Source: an uncultured Clostridia bacterium (GTDB lineage Bacteria > Bacillota > Clostridia > Oscillospirales > CAG-272). From it: a stretch of DNA of 54,722 nt. Positions 15,343-24,202 of this stretch are shown here, in pieces (the stretch's first letter is position 1; each line of letters starts with the position of its first letter). The stretch spans positions 1 to 54,722 of the forward strand of contig CAMEON010000006.1 of the NCBI GenBank assembly GCA_945929845.1. The letters run 5' to 3'. The translations under genes and the position numbers were made by a program. Under the pieces are notes generated by a model. It did not search any database. It worked only from the letters and a program-made list of their open reading frames with translations, and had not been told where the DNA came from.

Positions 15343-16968
15343 TCAGTGCCGGATCTTTTCCATAATTTTATCATATGTCAGGCCGTACCGTTCTGCGATA
15401 TCCCGGGCATAGGATCTTCCGTCCGGCTTGGCCCGGGAGATGATGAAGGAGCGTTTGCCCTCCCCCTCGATCCCGGCTACCAGGGTGTCTATGCGTACCC
15501 CGCCGGAGGCGGCGGACTGGGCATTGATGCGATCCACCTCGGCGGCCAGCTCGTGCAGGTGGGTGGAGAACAGGCACCGGCATCCCACCTGGGACAGCCC
15601 GGCCAGCACCTCGGCGGCAATGTAGGACGCTTCGTAGGAGCCGGTGGAGGACAGGGACTCGTCCAGCAGTACCAGGCTGTCCCCCGTCACCGCATCGAAG
15701 ATCTCGCCCAACCGGGCGCATTCCTCGCCCAGCCGCCCCTTGTCGATGGTGTCATCGGCACCGGTGGGGAAGTGGGTGTAGATCCCGTCGGCGGGGCTGA
15801 TTTCACAGCTGGCGGCAGGCAGGTACATACCCAGCTGGAGCATGACCTGACACAGGCCGATGGCGCAGGTGATGACGGACTTCCCGCCCCGGTTGGGGCC
15901 GGTCAGCACATAGATCATGGCGTTCTCCGGGGTGCTGTCAAAGGCGATGCTGTTGGGCACGATGGTCTCCCCCTCCGGTAGCTTCAGAGCCACGGCGGGG
16001 TTGTACAGCCCCTCGGCTCGGAAGATGCGAGCCTCCATGGGACAAAGGACAGGGGCGCACAGGGGACAGCCCCGGGCCTTCAGGGTCTCCTGGAGCCGGG
16101 TGCCCTTGACGATGAACTCGATCTCCGGCATCAGCCCCAGCAGAAAATCCGTGTTCTCCAGCACATAGCTCTGCACGATCTTCTTCCAGGAGCGCAGGGA
16201 GGAGCGGTAGACATCGTTGATGGCGGCATTGAAGGCCAGGGACAGGGCTGTCTTCTGATTTTCCGACTGCTTCTTGCCGAAGGGAACCAGATTGGCGATG
16301 CAGGTGTACGCATCGTCCTTGAAGTTGAGGCGGAGAATTTTTTCCAGCACCTCACCGGATTTGAAGGGCTGGGCGTTGATGGACAGCACCCCTGCCTGGG
16401 CAGGACGGAGCTGGGCGTCCAGGTTGACCCCGATGGTCACGCTCCTGATCTCCCGCACCCGTTGGGTCAGCTCGTTCAGCTTCTTGTTCAGCTCGGCGTA
16501 GTAGTCCGACTCGGCCAGCTCGGTGACGCAGTCGCATAGCCGCCGGAAGGCCGTGCCCCGGAGGTTGTCCCGCACCTGGGACATGCCCCTGTGCAGGATG
16601 TCCACGCAGGTGATGTACAGCTCGATCTCCGTCATGCTGGACAGGTAGGAGGCGGTGTCCTCCCCGCCGCTGTCGCTCTCCAGCCGCCGCAGTTCAGTGA
16701 TGTCCTGGAGCACCGGAACCAACCTCTGCAATGTTTCGGTGAGGGTGGGGTTGGCCAGCATGTCGGCAAAGGTCTCATTGCGGTAGGCGATCACCGCCGG
16801 GTCTGTGGTGAAGAACTCGGACAGGGGACGGCTCTTGGGGTTGAATATTTCCAGCATCCCCAGCTCCTGGAGGGTGTACATGTCGATGTCCGGCACATGC
16901 ACGCCGCCAAGGTGTTCCTGCTGGGTCTGCGCATCCGGGTACAGAAGGCTGAAATTTTCAAGTTTCAT
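15343..16968 (-). CDS. MutS-family DNA mismatch-repair-like ATPase
   Basis: A 541-residue protein with a MutS core/lever-like middle part and a C-terminal ABC ATPase. Walker A is TGPNRGGKS (about 356-364), followed by the Q-loop-like GMYLPAASCEISPADGIYTHF, Walker B SLVLLDESLSSTGSYEA and the H-motif FSTHLHELA. It lacks the N-terminal mismatch-recognition domain of MutS (~860 aa) and the C-terminal Smr domain of MutS2, so it belongs to the short MutS-like group of unknown role. It lies 41 bp upstream of the Lrp gene on the same strand. Confidence 0.88.
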   Translation of the reverse strand: MKLENFSLLYPDAQTQQEHLGGVHVPDIDMYTLQELGMLEIFNPKSRPLSEFFTTDPAVIAYRNETFADMLANPTLTETLQRLVPVLQDITELRRLESDSGGEDTASYLSSMTEIELYITCVDILHRGMSQVRDNLRGTAFRRLCDCVTELAESDYYAELNKKLNELTQRVREIRSVTIGVNLDAQLRPAQAGVLSINAQPFKSGEVLEKILRLNFKDDAYTCIANLVPFGKKQSENQKTALSLAFNAAINDVYRSSLRSWKKIVQSYVLENTDFLLGLMPEIEFIVKGTRLQETLKARGCPLCAPVLCPMEARIFRAEGLYNPAVALKLPEGETIVPNSIAFDSTPENAMIYVLTGPNRGGKSVITCAIGLCQVMLQLGMYLPAASCEISPADGIYTHFPTGADDTIDKGRLGEECARLGEIFDAVTGDSLVLLDESLSSTGSYEASYIAAEVLAGLSQVGCRCLFSTHLHELAAEVDRINAQSAASGGVRIDTLVAGIEGEGKRSFIISRAKPDGRSYARDIAERYGLTYDKIMEKIRH

Positions 16969-17003
16969 AACATTTTTTCCATTCTATTGTATGTAGCCGG
17001 GAC

Positions 17004-17822
17004 TTACTCCACCGGCAGCTCCACCCGTTCCCCCTCACGGATCACGGTCACATGGGGAAGGCCGGCGGCTGCCAGGAGAGCGTAGCCCTTGCGTATGGCT
17101 CGGCCCAGATTGGCAGGGCAGTGGGCGTCGGAGCCGATGGTGACCAGGCGGCCACCGCAGTCGGCATACAGCTTGAGAAGCTCCAGGGTGGGCATACCGA
17201 TGCCCAGCCCCCGCCACAGGGTGGACACATTCAGCTCCAGAGCCATGTCCCGCTCCATGAGAAGCCTAAAGATGGCCCGGATCTTCTCGTAGTACGGCTT
17301 GAAGTCAAAGGCCTGGCCGGCCAGGGTGATGTAGCGGTGTATGTATGTCAGGTGCCCCAGGGTGGAAAGGCCGGGGAAGCGGATCATCTCTGCCGTCTCG
17401 TCCAAAGCCCGGTCAAAGAGCTGGGCCACAAGAGCCGGGGTCATCTCTTCAAACTTCAGCATGGCAAAGTCCGGGACACCCCGCAGATTGTGCAGAGAGC
17501 CGATGACAAATTCATAGGGGTGGCGAGCCAGCACCGCCCGTGCCACCTCCGGGTACTGGGATGCATTGCCCAGTTCAATGCCCCGGGTCAGGTACAGCCT
17601 CCCCCGGTACTTCTCCTGGGCGGCGGTCATGGCCTCCCAGGCGGCATCCGCCTGGTAGGGATCATATATTCCCTCGGCCTCCCCGTTGACATCGCAGTGG
17701 TCGGTGATGCACAGGTCGGTCAGTCCGATCTCCAGTGCCCGGCGGCAGAGGGAGTCGGGGGTGGAGTCGGGTGCTCCGTCAAAGGAGAAAGAGGTGTGGG
17801 TGTGGTAATCGCAAAGGGTCAT
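17004..17822 (-). CDS. PHP-domain phosphatase, histidinol-phosphatase type (HisK-like)
   Basis: A 272-residue PHP-domain metal phosphoesterase of the HisJ/HisK group, which removes phosphate from L-histidinol phosphate. Metal ligands are visible in DYHTHTSFSFDG near the start, CITDHCDVNG, GIELGN, IGSLHN, and the late GSDAHCPANLG. The ATG at 17822 is chosen for AAAGGAAG 9 nt upstream; the frame extends further but has no start signal. No other his gene is nearby, so a general phosphatase role is possible. Confidence 0.85.
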   Translation of the reverse strand: MTLCDYHTHTSFSFDGAPDSTPDSLCRRALEIGLTDLCITDHCDVNGEAEGIYDPYQADAAWEAMTAAQEKYRGRLYLTRGIELGNASQYPEVARAVLARHPYEFVIGSLHNLRGVPDFAMLKFEEMTPALVAQLFDRALDETAEMIRFPGLSTLGHLTYIHRYITLAGQAFDFKPYYEKIRAIFRLLMERDMALELNVSTLWRGLGIGMPTLELLKLYADCGGRLVTIGSDAHCPANLGRAIRKGYALLAAAGLPHVTVIREGERVELPVE

Positions 17823-17858
17823 GGTGCGCCGCTTCCTTTCGCATAGCTTCCTACCCTC

Positions 17859-17887
17859 ATTATACCATACTTTTTCCGGTTTGTACA
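17859..17887 (-). promoter_or_regulatory. Possible promoter for the PHP phosphatase gene
   Basis: Minus strand: TATAAT at 17859-17864 with a weak -35 TGTACA (17882-17887), 17-bp spacer, about 37 bp before the ATG. Confidence 0.45.
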
Positions 17888-18000
17888 GTGTCTGCGAGGA
17901 TTTTTTCTCTACCGTTTCTACGGCGAAAAAGGGAACGCATGGCGGGTAGGTGAACTGTAACAAATATTTTCATGTTCCGGGAGAAATTTACGCAAACATA

Positions 18001-18062
18001 TTGACAAGTCAACATTTATGTGCTATAATACTGTCCAGTCAAATATTGAGCGGTCAATATTT
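18001..18062 (+). promoter_or_regulatory. Promoter and inverted-repeat operators of the fatty acid cluster regulator
   Basis: A near-perfect sigma-A promoter: TTGACA (18001-18006), 17-bp spacer, TATAAT (18024-18029). The -35 lies inside the palindrome TTGAC-AA-GTCAA (18001-18012). Just after the start site is a second, longer one, AAATATTGA-GCGG-TCAATATTT (18041-18062). Both share TTGA/TCAA ends. Their placement is what is expected for autorepression by the MarR-type protein encoded next. Confidence 0.8.
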
Positions 18063-18088
18063 GCCAATTCAAACGGAGGCGTGTACAG

Positions 18089-18634
18089 ATGGATGAAGAT
18101 GTATGTGAGGAACAGCCCATCGTTTTCAATGGGTATGTCCGCTTGTCTGTGGTGATTTCATCACTGCAAAAGAATCTGGAGAGGGTCAAATCCGACCGTG
18201 TCGGGCCGCTGAACCTGAAAAACAGTGAAGTATTCATCATGTATATGCTTCACGACAACCCGGATGGTCTGTCGGCGGAACAGCTTTCACAGGCGTGCAG
18301 GCTGGATCGCTCCCTGATCTCCCGAAGTCTGCCTGATCTGAAGGAGAAGGGGTACATCGAATTTCGGGATCTGCCGGCCAATAAACGGCGGTACGGGAGC
18401 AAGATCACCCTGACCGAAAGCGGCAGGAAGGTGGGCGACAAGCTGATCTGGTGGGCCACGAAGATCCAAAGCTATCTGGACAGCGGGATCCCGCGGGAGC
18501 ATCTGGAGATCATGTATCAGACCCTGGATAAACTGCGGGAAGGCTTTGAACGGCTGAACCGGGATCCCCAGCTGGGAATGGGTCTGTTTCCGGATGTGCA
18601 AAAGACGGAGGTGAGCGGGACAGATAAAGAGTAA
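18089..18634 (+). CDS. MarR family transcriptional regulator, FabT-like by position
   Basis: A 181-residue winged helix protein. The recognition region is LSAEQLSQACRLDRSLISRSLPDLKEKGYIEF (about 68-99), followed by a wing with RRYGSKITLTESG. MarR-type FabT repressors control fab clusters in many Firmicutes, binding with acyl-ACP. Position at the head of the acpP-fab-acc genes and the palindromes in its own promoter support a similar role here. The ATG at 18089 follows CGGAGG. Named by analogy only; the residues binding acyl-ACP cannot be identified by eye. Confidence 0.82.
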   Translation: MDEDVCEEQPIVFNGYVRLSVVISSLQKNLERVKSDRVGPLNLKNSEVFIMYMLHDNPDGLSAEQLSQACRLDRSLISRSLPDLKEKGYIEFRDLPANKRRYGSKITLTESGRKVGDKLIWWATKIQSYLDSGIPREHLEIMYQTLDKLREGFERLNRDPQLGMGLFPDVQKTEVSGTDKE

Positions 18635-18736
18635 GGGCAACCGGAATCACAGCAACGAATGCTTGACAACAGAGGAACGGCAACCGTGGCACACATAGTG
18701 GGGTTCATAATTTTATTATAAAAGGAGTTTACTACC

Positions 18737-18958
18737 ATGACCGAGCAAAAGATCAAAGAGATGCTTTCCGAAAGACTGGGGATCCCCGCAGAGGAGATCA
18801 CCGCAGATTCCAAATTCAGCGACCTGGGCCTGGATTCTCTGGATATGGCCGAGATGCTGATGAATGTGGAGGCTGAATTCGGTGTGACAGTGGAGGCTGA
18901 TCCTTCCCTGCAGACCGTGGGCGCTCTGGTGGAGAAGCTGGAGAACGCCGGAAAGTAA
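18737..18958 (+). CDS. acpP: Acyl carrier protein
   Basis: A 73-residue acidic helical carrier protein with the phosphopantetheine-attachment motif LGLDSLDMAEM (Ser34). It carries the growing acyl chain as a thioester through the enzymes encoded next. AAAGGAG at 18720-18726 precedes the ATG. The 102-bp gap after the regulator contains TTATTATAAA (18713-18722), which could support a second promoter, but no matching -35 at normal spacing was found. Confidence 0.96.
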   Translation: MTEQKIKEMLSERLGIPAEEITADSKFSDLGLDSLDMAEMLMNVEAEFGVTVEADPSLQTVGALVEKLENAGK

Positions 18959-19065
18959 GCGTTGGTGCCCGTGCACAGACTTGCAGGAAACGGGCAGAAT
19001 ACCGGGCTGTCGTACTCCTCGTGCGGCAGCCCGGGTGTTTGAGAAAGGATAACAGGAACAGTATC

Positions 19066-20016
19066 ATGATTATTTCACCTGTTTGTGAGATGCTGCATAT
19101 ATGCTACCCCGTCTTTCAGGGCGGAATGGCCTGGATCTCGGATGGCCGCCTGGCGGCCGCCGTGTCTGAGGGCGGCGGACTGGGCATCATTTCAGCCATG
19201 AACGCCGGGGCTGATTACCTGAAGGAGCAGATCCGCCTGGCTCGCTCCCTGACGGATAAGCCCTTCGGCGTCAATATCATGCTGATGAGCCCCCATGTGG
19301 AAGAGGTAGCCCGGACTGTGATCGAGGAAAAGGTCCCGGTGGTGACCACCGGTGCCGGATCGCCCGGCAAGTATATCCCCGCCTGGAAAGAGGCGGGCAT
19401 CACCGTCATTCCCGTGGTTGCTTCGGTGGCTTCCGCTAAGATGGCTGTCAGAGCCGGGGCGGATGCCGTCATTGCGGAGGGTCAGGAGTCCGGCGGGCAC
19501 ATCGGCGAGCTGACCACCATGGCTCTGGTACCCCAGGTCTGCGATGCGGTGGAGGTGCCGGTGCTGGCCGCCGGAGGTATCGCCGATGGCCGGGGCATGG
19601 CCGCCGCCCTCATGCTGGGGGCTTGCGGCGTGCAGATGGGCACCCGGTTCCTGGTGGCATCTGAGTGCGGGGTCCATCAGAACTACAAGGACATGATCCT
19701 CAAAGCCAGCGACATATCCACCGTCACCACAGGCCGCCGCTTCGGAGGCAACACCTGCCGGTGCATCAAGAACCAGTTCAGCCGGGACTTCCTGCGCATG
19801 GAGTATCAGCCCGAGACCACCGCTGAGGATGTGGCCCAGCTGGGAACCGGTGCTTTGCGCCGTGCGGCGGTGGAGGGAGATGTGAAGGATGGCTGTGTGC
19901 TGGCCGGGCAGATTTCCGGTATGGTACATGAAGAGATGCCTGCCGCCCGGATCATCCGGGAGGTATGCGATGCCTGCGAGGAGCAGCTGAGGAGGAGCAG
20001 TACATGGGTAAGATAG
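19066..20016 (+). CDS. fabK: Enoyl-ACP reductase II, FMN-dependent
   Basis: A 316-residue nitronate-monooxygenase-fold flavoenzyme that reduces trans-2-enoyl-ACP with NAD(P)H via FMN, the last step of each elongation round. Typical segments are PVFQGGMAWISDGRLAAAVSEGGGLG, NIMLMSPH, GAGSP, AEGQESGGHIGE, AAGGIADGRG and GVQMGTRFL. Start at ATG 19066, with AGGAA 7 nt upstream; a GTG at 19021 is in frame but lacks an RBS. The 3' end overlaps fabD by 13 bp. No fabI or fabL in the window. Confidence 0.96.
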   Translation: MIISPVCEMLHICYPVFQGGMAWISDGRLAAAVSEGGGLGIISAMNAGADYLKEQIRLARSLTDKPFGVNIMLMSPHVEEVARTVIEEKVPVVTTGAGSPGKYIPAWKEAGITVIPVVASVASAKMAVRAGADAVIAEGQESGGHIGELTTMALVPQVCDAVEVPVLAAGGIADGRGMAAALMLGACGVQMGTRFLVASECGVHQNYKDMILKASDISTVTTGRRFGGNTCRCIKNQFSRDFLRMEYQPETTAEDVAQLGTGALRRAAVEGDVKDGCVLAGQISGMVHEEMPAARIIREVCDACEEQLRRSSTWVR

Positions 20017-20924
20017 CCTTTGTCTTTTCCGGCCAGGGTGCCCAGCACCCCGGCATGGGTATGAATTTCTATGAGCAGGATCCCGCTGTCCGTGATCTGT
20101 TTGACCGTGTCGAGGCCATCCGCCCCGGGACACTGGAGACTATGAGAAACGGGGATGAGGAGACCCTCCGTGCCACCGAGAACACCCAGCCCTGCCTGTA
20201 CCTGGCTGACCTGGCACCGGCCATGGTGCTTGACCGGATGGGCGTACATCCGGACGGCGTGGCCGGTTTCTCCCTGGGGGAGCTTCCGGCGCTGAGCTTT
20301 GCCGGAGCCTGCGAGCTGACAGAGGGCTTTGCCTTGACTGTTCAGCGGGGCCTTTTCATGGGGGAGGCCTCCCGTGCGGTGCACACCGCCATGGCGGCTG
20401 TGGTCAAGTTGCCCAACCAGATCGTGGAGCAGGCCTGCCGGGACTTCACCCGGGTGTACCCCGTGAACTACAACTGCCCGGGACAGCTGGTGGTGGCCGG
20501 AGACGCAGAGGAGATGCCCGCCTTCAGCCAGCGCATCCGTGAGCTGGGTGGCATGGCTCTGCCCCTGAAGGTGGCCGGTGGCTTCCACTCCCCCTTCATG
20601 GAGAGTGCCGCTGTCCGCTTTGCCCAGGTGCTGTCAGAAACCGACTTCGCCACGCCCCGCATTCCGGTGTATGCCAACCGGACCGGTCTGCCCTATGAGG
20701 GGCCGGTGGCTAAGACCCTGTCGGAGCAGATGAATCATCCGGTTCTCTGGGAGAAGACCATCCGGCAGATGTCCGCTGATGGGTTCGACACCTTCGTGGA
20801 GACCGGCGTGGGCAATGTGCTGTCCAAGCTGATTGCCAAGATCCTGCCCGGCACCAAGGTTTACACCGTATCCGAGCCGGAAGCCTGCGAGAAGGTAGCC
20901 GGGGAGGTGTCGAGCCATGCTTAA
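20004..20924 (+). CDS. fabD: Malonyl-CoA:ACP transacylase
   Basis: A 306-residue acyltransferase that moves malonyl from CoA to ACP. VFSGQGAQHPGMG (7-19) forms the oxyanion region, and the catalytic serine lies in GFSLGE (Ser90). The partner histidine is in GGFHSPFMES (about 201), and the C-terminal ETGVGNVLSKL is typical. The start lies inside the fabK end with GAGGAGGAGCAG upstream, and the end overlaps fabG by 8 bp, indicating tight translational coupling. Confidence 0.97.
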   Translation: MGKIAFVFSGQGAQHPGMGMNFYEQDPAVRDLFDRVEAIRPGTLETMRNGDEETLRATENTQPCLYLADLAPAMVLDRMGVHPDGVAGFSLGELPALSFAGACELTEGFALTVQRGLFMGEASRAVHTAMAAVVKLPNQIVEQACRDFTRVYPVNYNCPGQLVVAGDAEEMPAFSQRIRELGGMALPLKVAGGFHSPFMESAAVRFAQVLSETDFATPRIPVYANRTGLPYEGPVAKTLSEQMNHPVLWEKTIRQMSADGFDTFVETGVGNVLSKLIAKILPGTKVYTVSEPEACEKVAGEVSSHA

Positions 20925-21654
20925 CGGTCAGGTTGCCGTCGTCACCGGCGGCTCAAGAGGCATCGGCCGGGCGATCTGCCTGGAGCTGGCCGGACGGGGG
21001 GCAGATGTGGCCTTCCTCTGCGCCGGAAATCAGGATGCCGCCCGAGATACGCTGGCCGCCATACAGGAAAAGGGGGTGCGGGGGGCGTACTACCTTTGTG
21101 ATGTGTCCGACCCCCAGGCCGTAGCCCAGACCTTCCGGACGCTGACGGCGGAGATGGGAACGGTGGACATTCTGGTCAACAACGCCGGGATCACACGGGA
21201 TAAGCTGGCCCTGATGATGACACCCCAGGACTTTGACGGGGTGCTGGATGTGAACCTGTCCGGCGCTTTTTACTGCATCAAGCAGGTGCTTCCCCTGTTC
21301 CTGAAGAAGAGGAAGGGAAAGATCATCAACATCACCTCGGTGTCCGGCCTGACCGGAAACCCGGGGCAGTGTAACTATGCCGCCTCCAAGGCCGGGCTGA
21401 TCGGCCTGACCAAGACCCTGGCCCGGGAGATGGCCTCCCGGAATGTCACCTGCAATGCGGTGGCCCCGGGCTTCGTGGAGACGGACATGACCGCCACCCT
21501 GGCCGGGCAGAAGGAGACGCTCCTGGATCAGATCCCCCTGCATCGCTTTGCAAAGCCGGAGGAGGTAGCCCGTCTGGTGGCCTTCCTGGCCTCTCCGGAC
21601 GCTGACTATATCACCGGCGAGGTCATCCGCATTGACGGCGGCATGGCGATGTGA
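20917..21654 (+). CDS. fabG: 3-oxoacyl-ACP reductase
   Basis: A 245-residue NADPH-dependent SDR catalysing reduction of 3-oxoacyl-ACP. Cofactor loop GGSRGIG (11-17), LVNNAGITRDKL (86-97), and the triad Ser141, Tyr154, Lys158. It ends in ITGEVIRIDGGMAM. Placement between fabD and fabF assigns it to fatty acid synthesis, unlike the second SDR gene at 12857. Confidence 0.97.
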   Translation: MLNGQVAVVTGGSRGIGRAICLELAGRGADVAFLCAGNQDAARDTLAAIQEKGVRGAYYLCDVSDPQAVAQTFRTLTAEMGTVDILVNNAGITRDKLALMMTPQDFDGVLDVNLSGAFYCIKQVLPLFLKKRKGKIINITSVSGLTGNPGQCNYAASKAGLIGLTKTLAREMASRNVTCNAVAPGFVETDMTATLAGQKETLLDQIPLHRFAKPEEVARLVAFLASPDADYITGEVIRIDGGMAM

Positions 21655-21688
21655 TGCTCCATTGAAACGAGAAAGGTATAAGCAAACC

Positions 21689-22921
21689 ATGAACAGAAGA
21701 GTTGTAATTACAGGCATTGGCGCAGTCACGCCCATCGGGAACAGCGCACCTGCCTATTTTGACGGCCTGCGTAGCGGCCGATGCGGTATTGGCCCCATCA
21801 CCCGGTTCGATACCACCGATTACAAAGCCAAGGTATGCGCCGAGGTCAAGGACTTTGACCCGTCGGTCTGCTTTGACACCCTGAGCCGCCGCAAGACGGA
21901 CCTGTATGTGCAGTACGCTGTCTGCGCCGCTGAGGAGGCGGTAAAGGACAGCGGCATACTGGGACAGGTGGACGAGGATCAGCTGGGGGTGTATGTTGGC
22001 TCCGGCGTAGGCGGTATCAACACCAACTGCGAGGAGCAGGAGAGACTGCAAAAGGGAGGCCCCCGGATGGTCAGCCCTCACTTCGTGCCCAAGATGATCA
22101 TCAACATTGCCGCCGGACAGATCGCCATCCGGTTCCATGCCCACGGCCCTGCTATGTGCGTGTCCACGGCCTGCGCCACCGGCTCCACCGCCATCGGGGA
22201 AGCCTACCGGGCGATCAAGGACGGGTACCTGACCGCCGTCATCAGCGGCGGCACGGAGGCTTCTGTGAACCAACTGGCGATTGCCGGCTTCATCAACTGC
22301 ATGGCGCTGTCCCAGTCCACCGACCCGGATGCCGCCTCTCTGCCCTTTGACAAGCGCCGGGGCGGATTCGTCCTGGGCGAGGGTGCCGCCATTCTGGTGC
22401 TGGAGGAGTATGAGCACGCTGTGAACCGGGGGGCGAAGATCTACGCTGAGGTCTGCGGGTACGGTGCTACCTGTGACGCACACCATGTGACCGCACCGGA
22501 TCCGGCGGCTACCCAGACCATCCGGGCCATTGCCCAGGCCATGGAGGGCGTGGACTACGACCCGGCCCGCACCTATGTGAATGCCCATGGCACCGGTACC
22601 AAGATGAACGACAAGGTGGAGACGCTGGCCTTCAAGAGCTTCTTCGGCGAGGGGGCTTCCCAGGTGCACATCAGCTCCACCAAGTCCATGACCGGACATA
22701 TGCTGGGTGCGGCAGGTGCCGCGGAGGCTCTGGCCTGCGTCCTGGCTCTGCAGGAGGATCTGGTTCCCCCCACCATCCACCTGAATGAGCCTGATCCGGA
22801 GCTGGATCTGAACTACACCCCCAATGAGGCAGTCCATACTCCCATTGATGTGGCTGTCTCCACTTCTTTGGGCTTTGGCGGACACAACACCTGCCTGGTA
22901 TTGAAGAAGGTGACCCAATGA
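21689..22921 (+). CDS. fabF: Beta-ketoacyl-ACP synthase II
   Basis: A 410-residue condensing enzyme. The catalytic triad is visible as Cys162 in STACATGS, His in VNAHGTGTKMND and His in KSMTGHMLGAAGA. It elongates acyl-ACP with malonyl-ACP. The real start is ATG 21689, with GAAAGG before it; the frame extends upstream into fabG without a start signal. The stop overlaps fabZ as ATGA. It is the only condensing enzyme in the cluster; fabH is not present. Confidence 0.97.
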   Translation: MNRRVVITGIGAVTPIGNSAPAYFDGLRSGRCGIGPITRFDTTDYKAKVCAEVKDFDPSVCFDTLSRRKTDLYVQYAVCAAEEAVKDSGILGQVDEDQLGVYVGSGVGGINTNCEEQERLQKGGPRMVSPHFVPKMIINIAAGQIAIRFHAHGPAMCVSTACATGSTAIGEAYRAIKDGYLTAVISGGTEASVNQLAIAGFINCMALSQSTDPDAASLPFDKRRGGFVLGEGAAILVLEEYEHAVNRGAKIYAEVCGYGATCDAHHVTAPDPAATQTIRAIAQAMEGVDYDPARTYVNAHGTGTKMNDKVETLAFKSFFGEGASQVHISSTKSMTGHMLGAAGAAEALACVLALQEDLVPPTIHLNEPDPELDLNYTPNEAVHTPIDVAVSTSLGFGGHNTCLVLKKVTQ

Positions 22922-23364
22922 CAGTTACCATGAAGCGGCAAGAGCTGGAACAGCTTCTGCCCCACAGGGAGGAGATGCTCCTCCTTGACGAGGCGGAGGT
23001 GGTGGACGGGTGCGCCCACGGGAAAAAGTACATCCGGGGAGACGAATTCTTCCTCCGGGGGCATTTCCCCGGCGATCCCATCGTGCCGGGGGTCATCCTG
23101 TGCGAAATTCTGGCGCAGTCTGCCTGTGTCCTGCTGGGGGACATGGCCGGAAGCCAGTGCAGAACGCTGTACACCGGCCTTGACCAGGTGCGCTTCAAGC
23201 ATCCCGTCCGGCCCGGCGACCTGTTTGAGACCGTCTGCGAGATCGAGAAGAGCCGGGGCCCGTTCTACTGGGCCAAGGGCCGGGGGTATGTAGGCGGGGA
23301 GCTGTGCGTCAGTGCCTCCTTCTCCTTTGCCGTATACCCGAAGGAGGAAAGCCATGAAGGTTGA
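22918..23364 (+). CDS. fabZ: 3-hydroxyacyl-ACP dehydratase
   Basis: A 148-residue hot-dog-fold dehydratase. The active-site pair is His49 in RGHFPGDPIVPGV and Glu63 in LCEILAQSA, the FabZ form (FabA has Asp). It removes water from 3-hydroxyacyl-ACP. It starts in the fabF stop (ATGA) and ends 11 bp past the start of accD. Confidence 0.96.
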   Translation: MTVTMKRQELEQLLPHREEMLLLDEAEVVDGCAHGKKYIRGDEFFLRGHFPGDPIVPGVILCEILAQSACVLLGDMAGSQCRTLYTGLDQVRFKHPVRPGDLFETVCEIEKSRGPFYWAKGRGYVGGELCVSASFSFAVYPKEESHEG

Positions 23365-24202
23365 ATTTCTGCCCCACCGCAATCAACTGCCGGAGGGCAA
23401 GCCCTTCACCAACGAGGAGTTTGATGTGACCTGCTCTGCCTGCAAGGCGGTGCATAAGCGTTCCACCCTCCTGCGGAGCTTCTATGTCTGCCCTGCCTGT
23501 GGGGCGTATGTCCGCATTCCGGCCAAGGACAGGATCCGCCTGATCGCCGACTCTGGCAGCTTTGCCGAGCTGAACCAGTCCCTGACCTCGGTGGACTTCC
23601 TGAAATTTCCGGATTACCGGAACAAACTGAATAAAGCCCGGGCGAGTACCGGGCTGAAATCCGCCGTTGTCACCGGCATCATGCGGGTGGAGGGTCTGCC
23701 CTGCGCCGTGTTCGTGCTGGATTCCCGGTTCATCATGGCCAGCATGGGTTCGGTGGTGGGTGAGAAGATCACCCGCCTGTTCGAGTACGCTACCCGCAAG
23801 AGACTGCCGGTTCTGGGTGTGACCTGCTCCGGCGGTGCCCGTATGCAGGAGGGCATCGTGTCCCTGATGCAGATGGCCAAGTGCAGCGGTGCTGTCCGCC
23901 GTCACAGCGATGCAGGCCTTTTGTACACGGTGCTCCTGACAGATCCCACCACCGGGGGCATGACCGCCTCCATCGCCATGGAGGGGGATCTGACCTTTGC
24001 CGAGCCGGGGGCCCTGGTGGGCTTTGCCGGCCGCCGGGTCATTGAGCAGACCACCGGGGCGGAGCTGCCGCCCAACTTCCAGCGGGCAGAATTCCTGCTG
24101 GATCACGGCTTTGTGGATATGCTTCTCCCCCGGGAGGAGCAGAGAAAGGTCATCGGCCTGCTTCTCAGACAACATCAGAATACAAAGGAGAGACGGGCAT
24201 GA
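23354..24202 (+). CDS. accD: Acetyl-CoA carboxylase carboxyltransferase, beta subunit
   Basis: A 282-residue beta subunit with the N-terminal zinc ribbon CSAC-x(17)-CPAC (about residues 26-48) and a crotonase-like carboxyltransferase domain (VVTGIMRVEGLP, CSGGARMQEGIVSLMQMAK, GGMTASIAMEGDL). With accA it transfers carboxyl from biotin to acetyl-CoA. ATG 23354 follows AAGGAGGAAA inside fabZ. The stop overlaps accA as ATGA. Confidence 0.96.
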   Translation: MKVEFLPHRNQLPEGKPFTNEEFDVTCSACKAVHKRSTLLRSFYVCPACGAYVRIPAKDRIRLIADSGSFAELNQSLTSVDFLKFPDYRNKLNKARASTGLKSAVVTGIMRVEGLPCAVFVLDSRFIMASMGSVVGEKITRLFEYATRKRLPVLGVTCSGGARMQEGIVSLMQMAKCSGAVRRHSDAGLLYTVLLTDPTTGGMTASIAMEGDLTFAEPGALVGFAGRRVIEQTTGAELPPNFQRAEFLLDHGFVDMLLPREEQRKVIGLLLRQHQNTKERRA

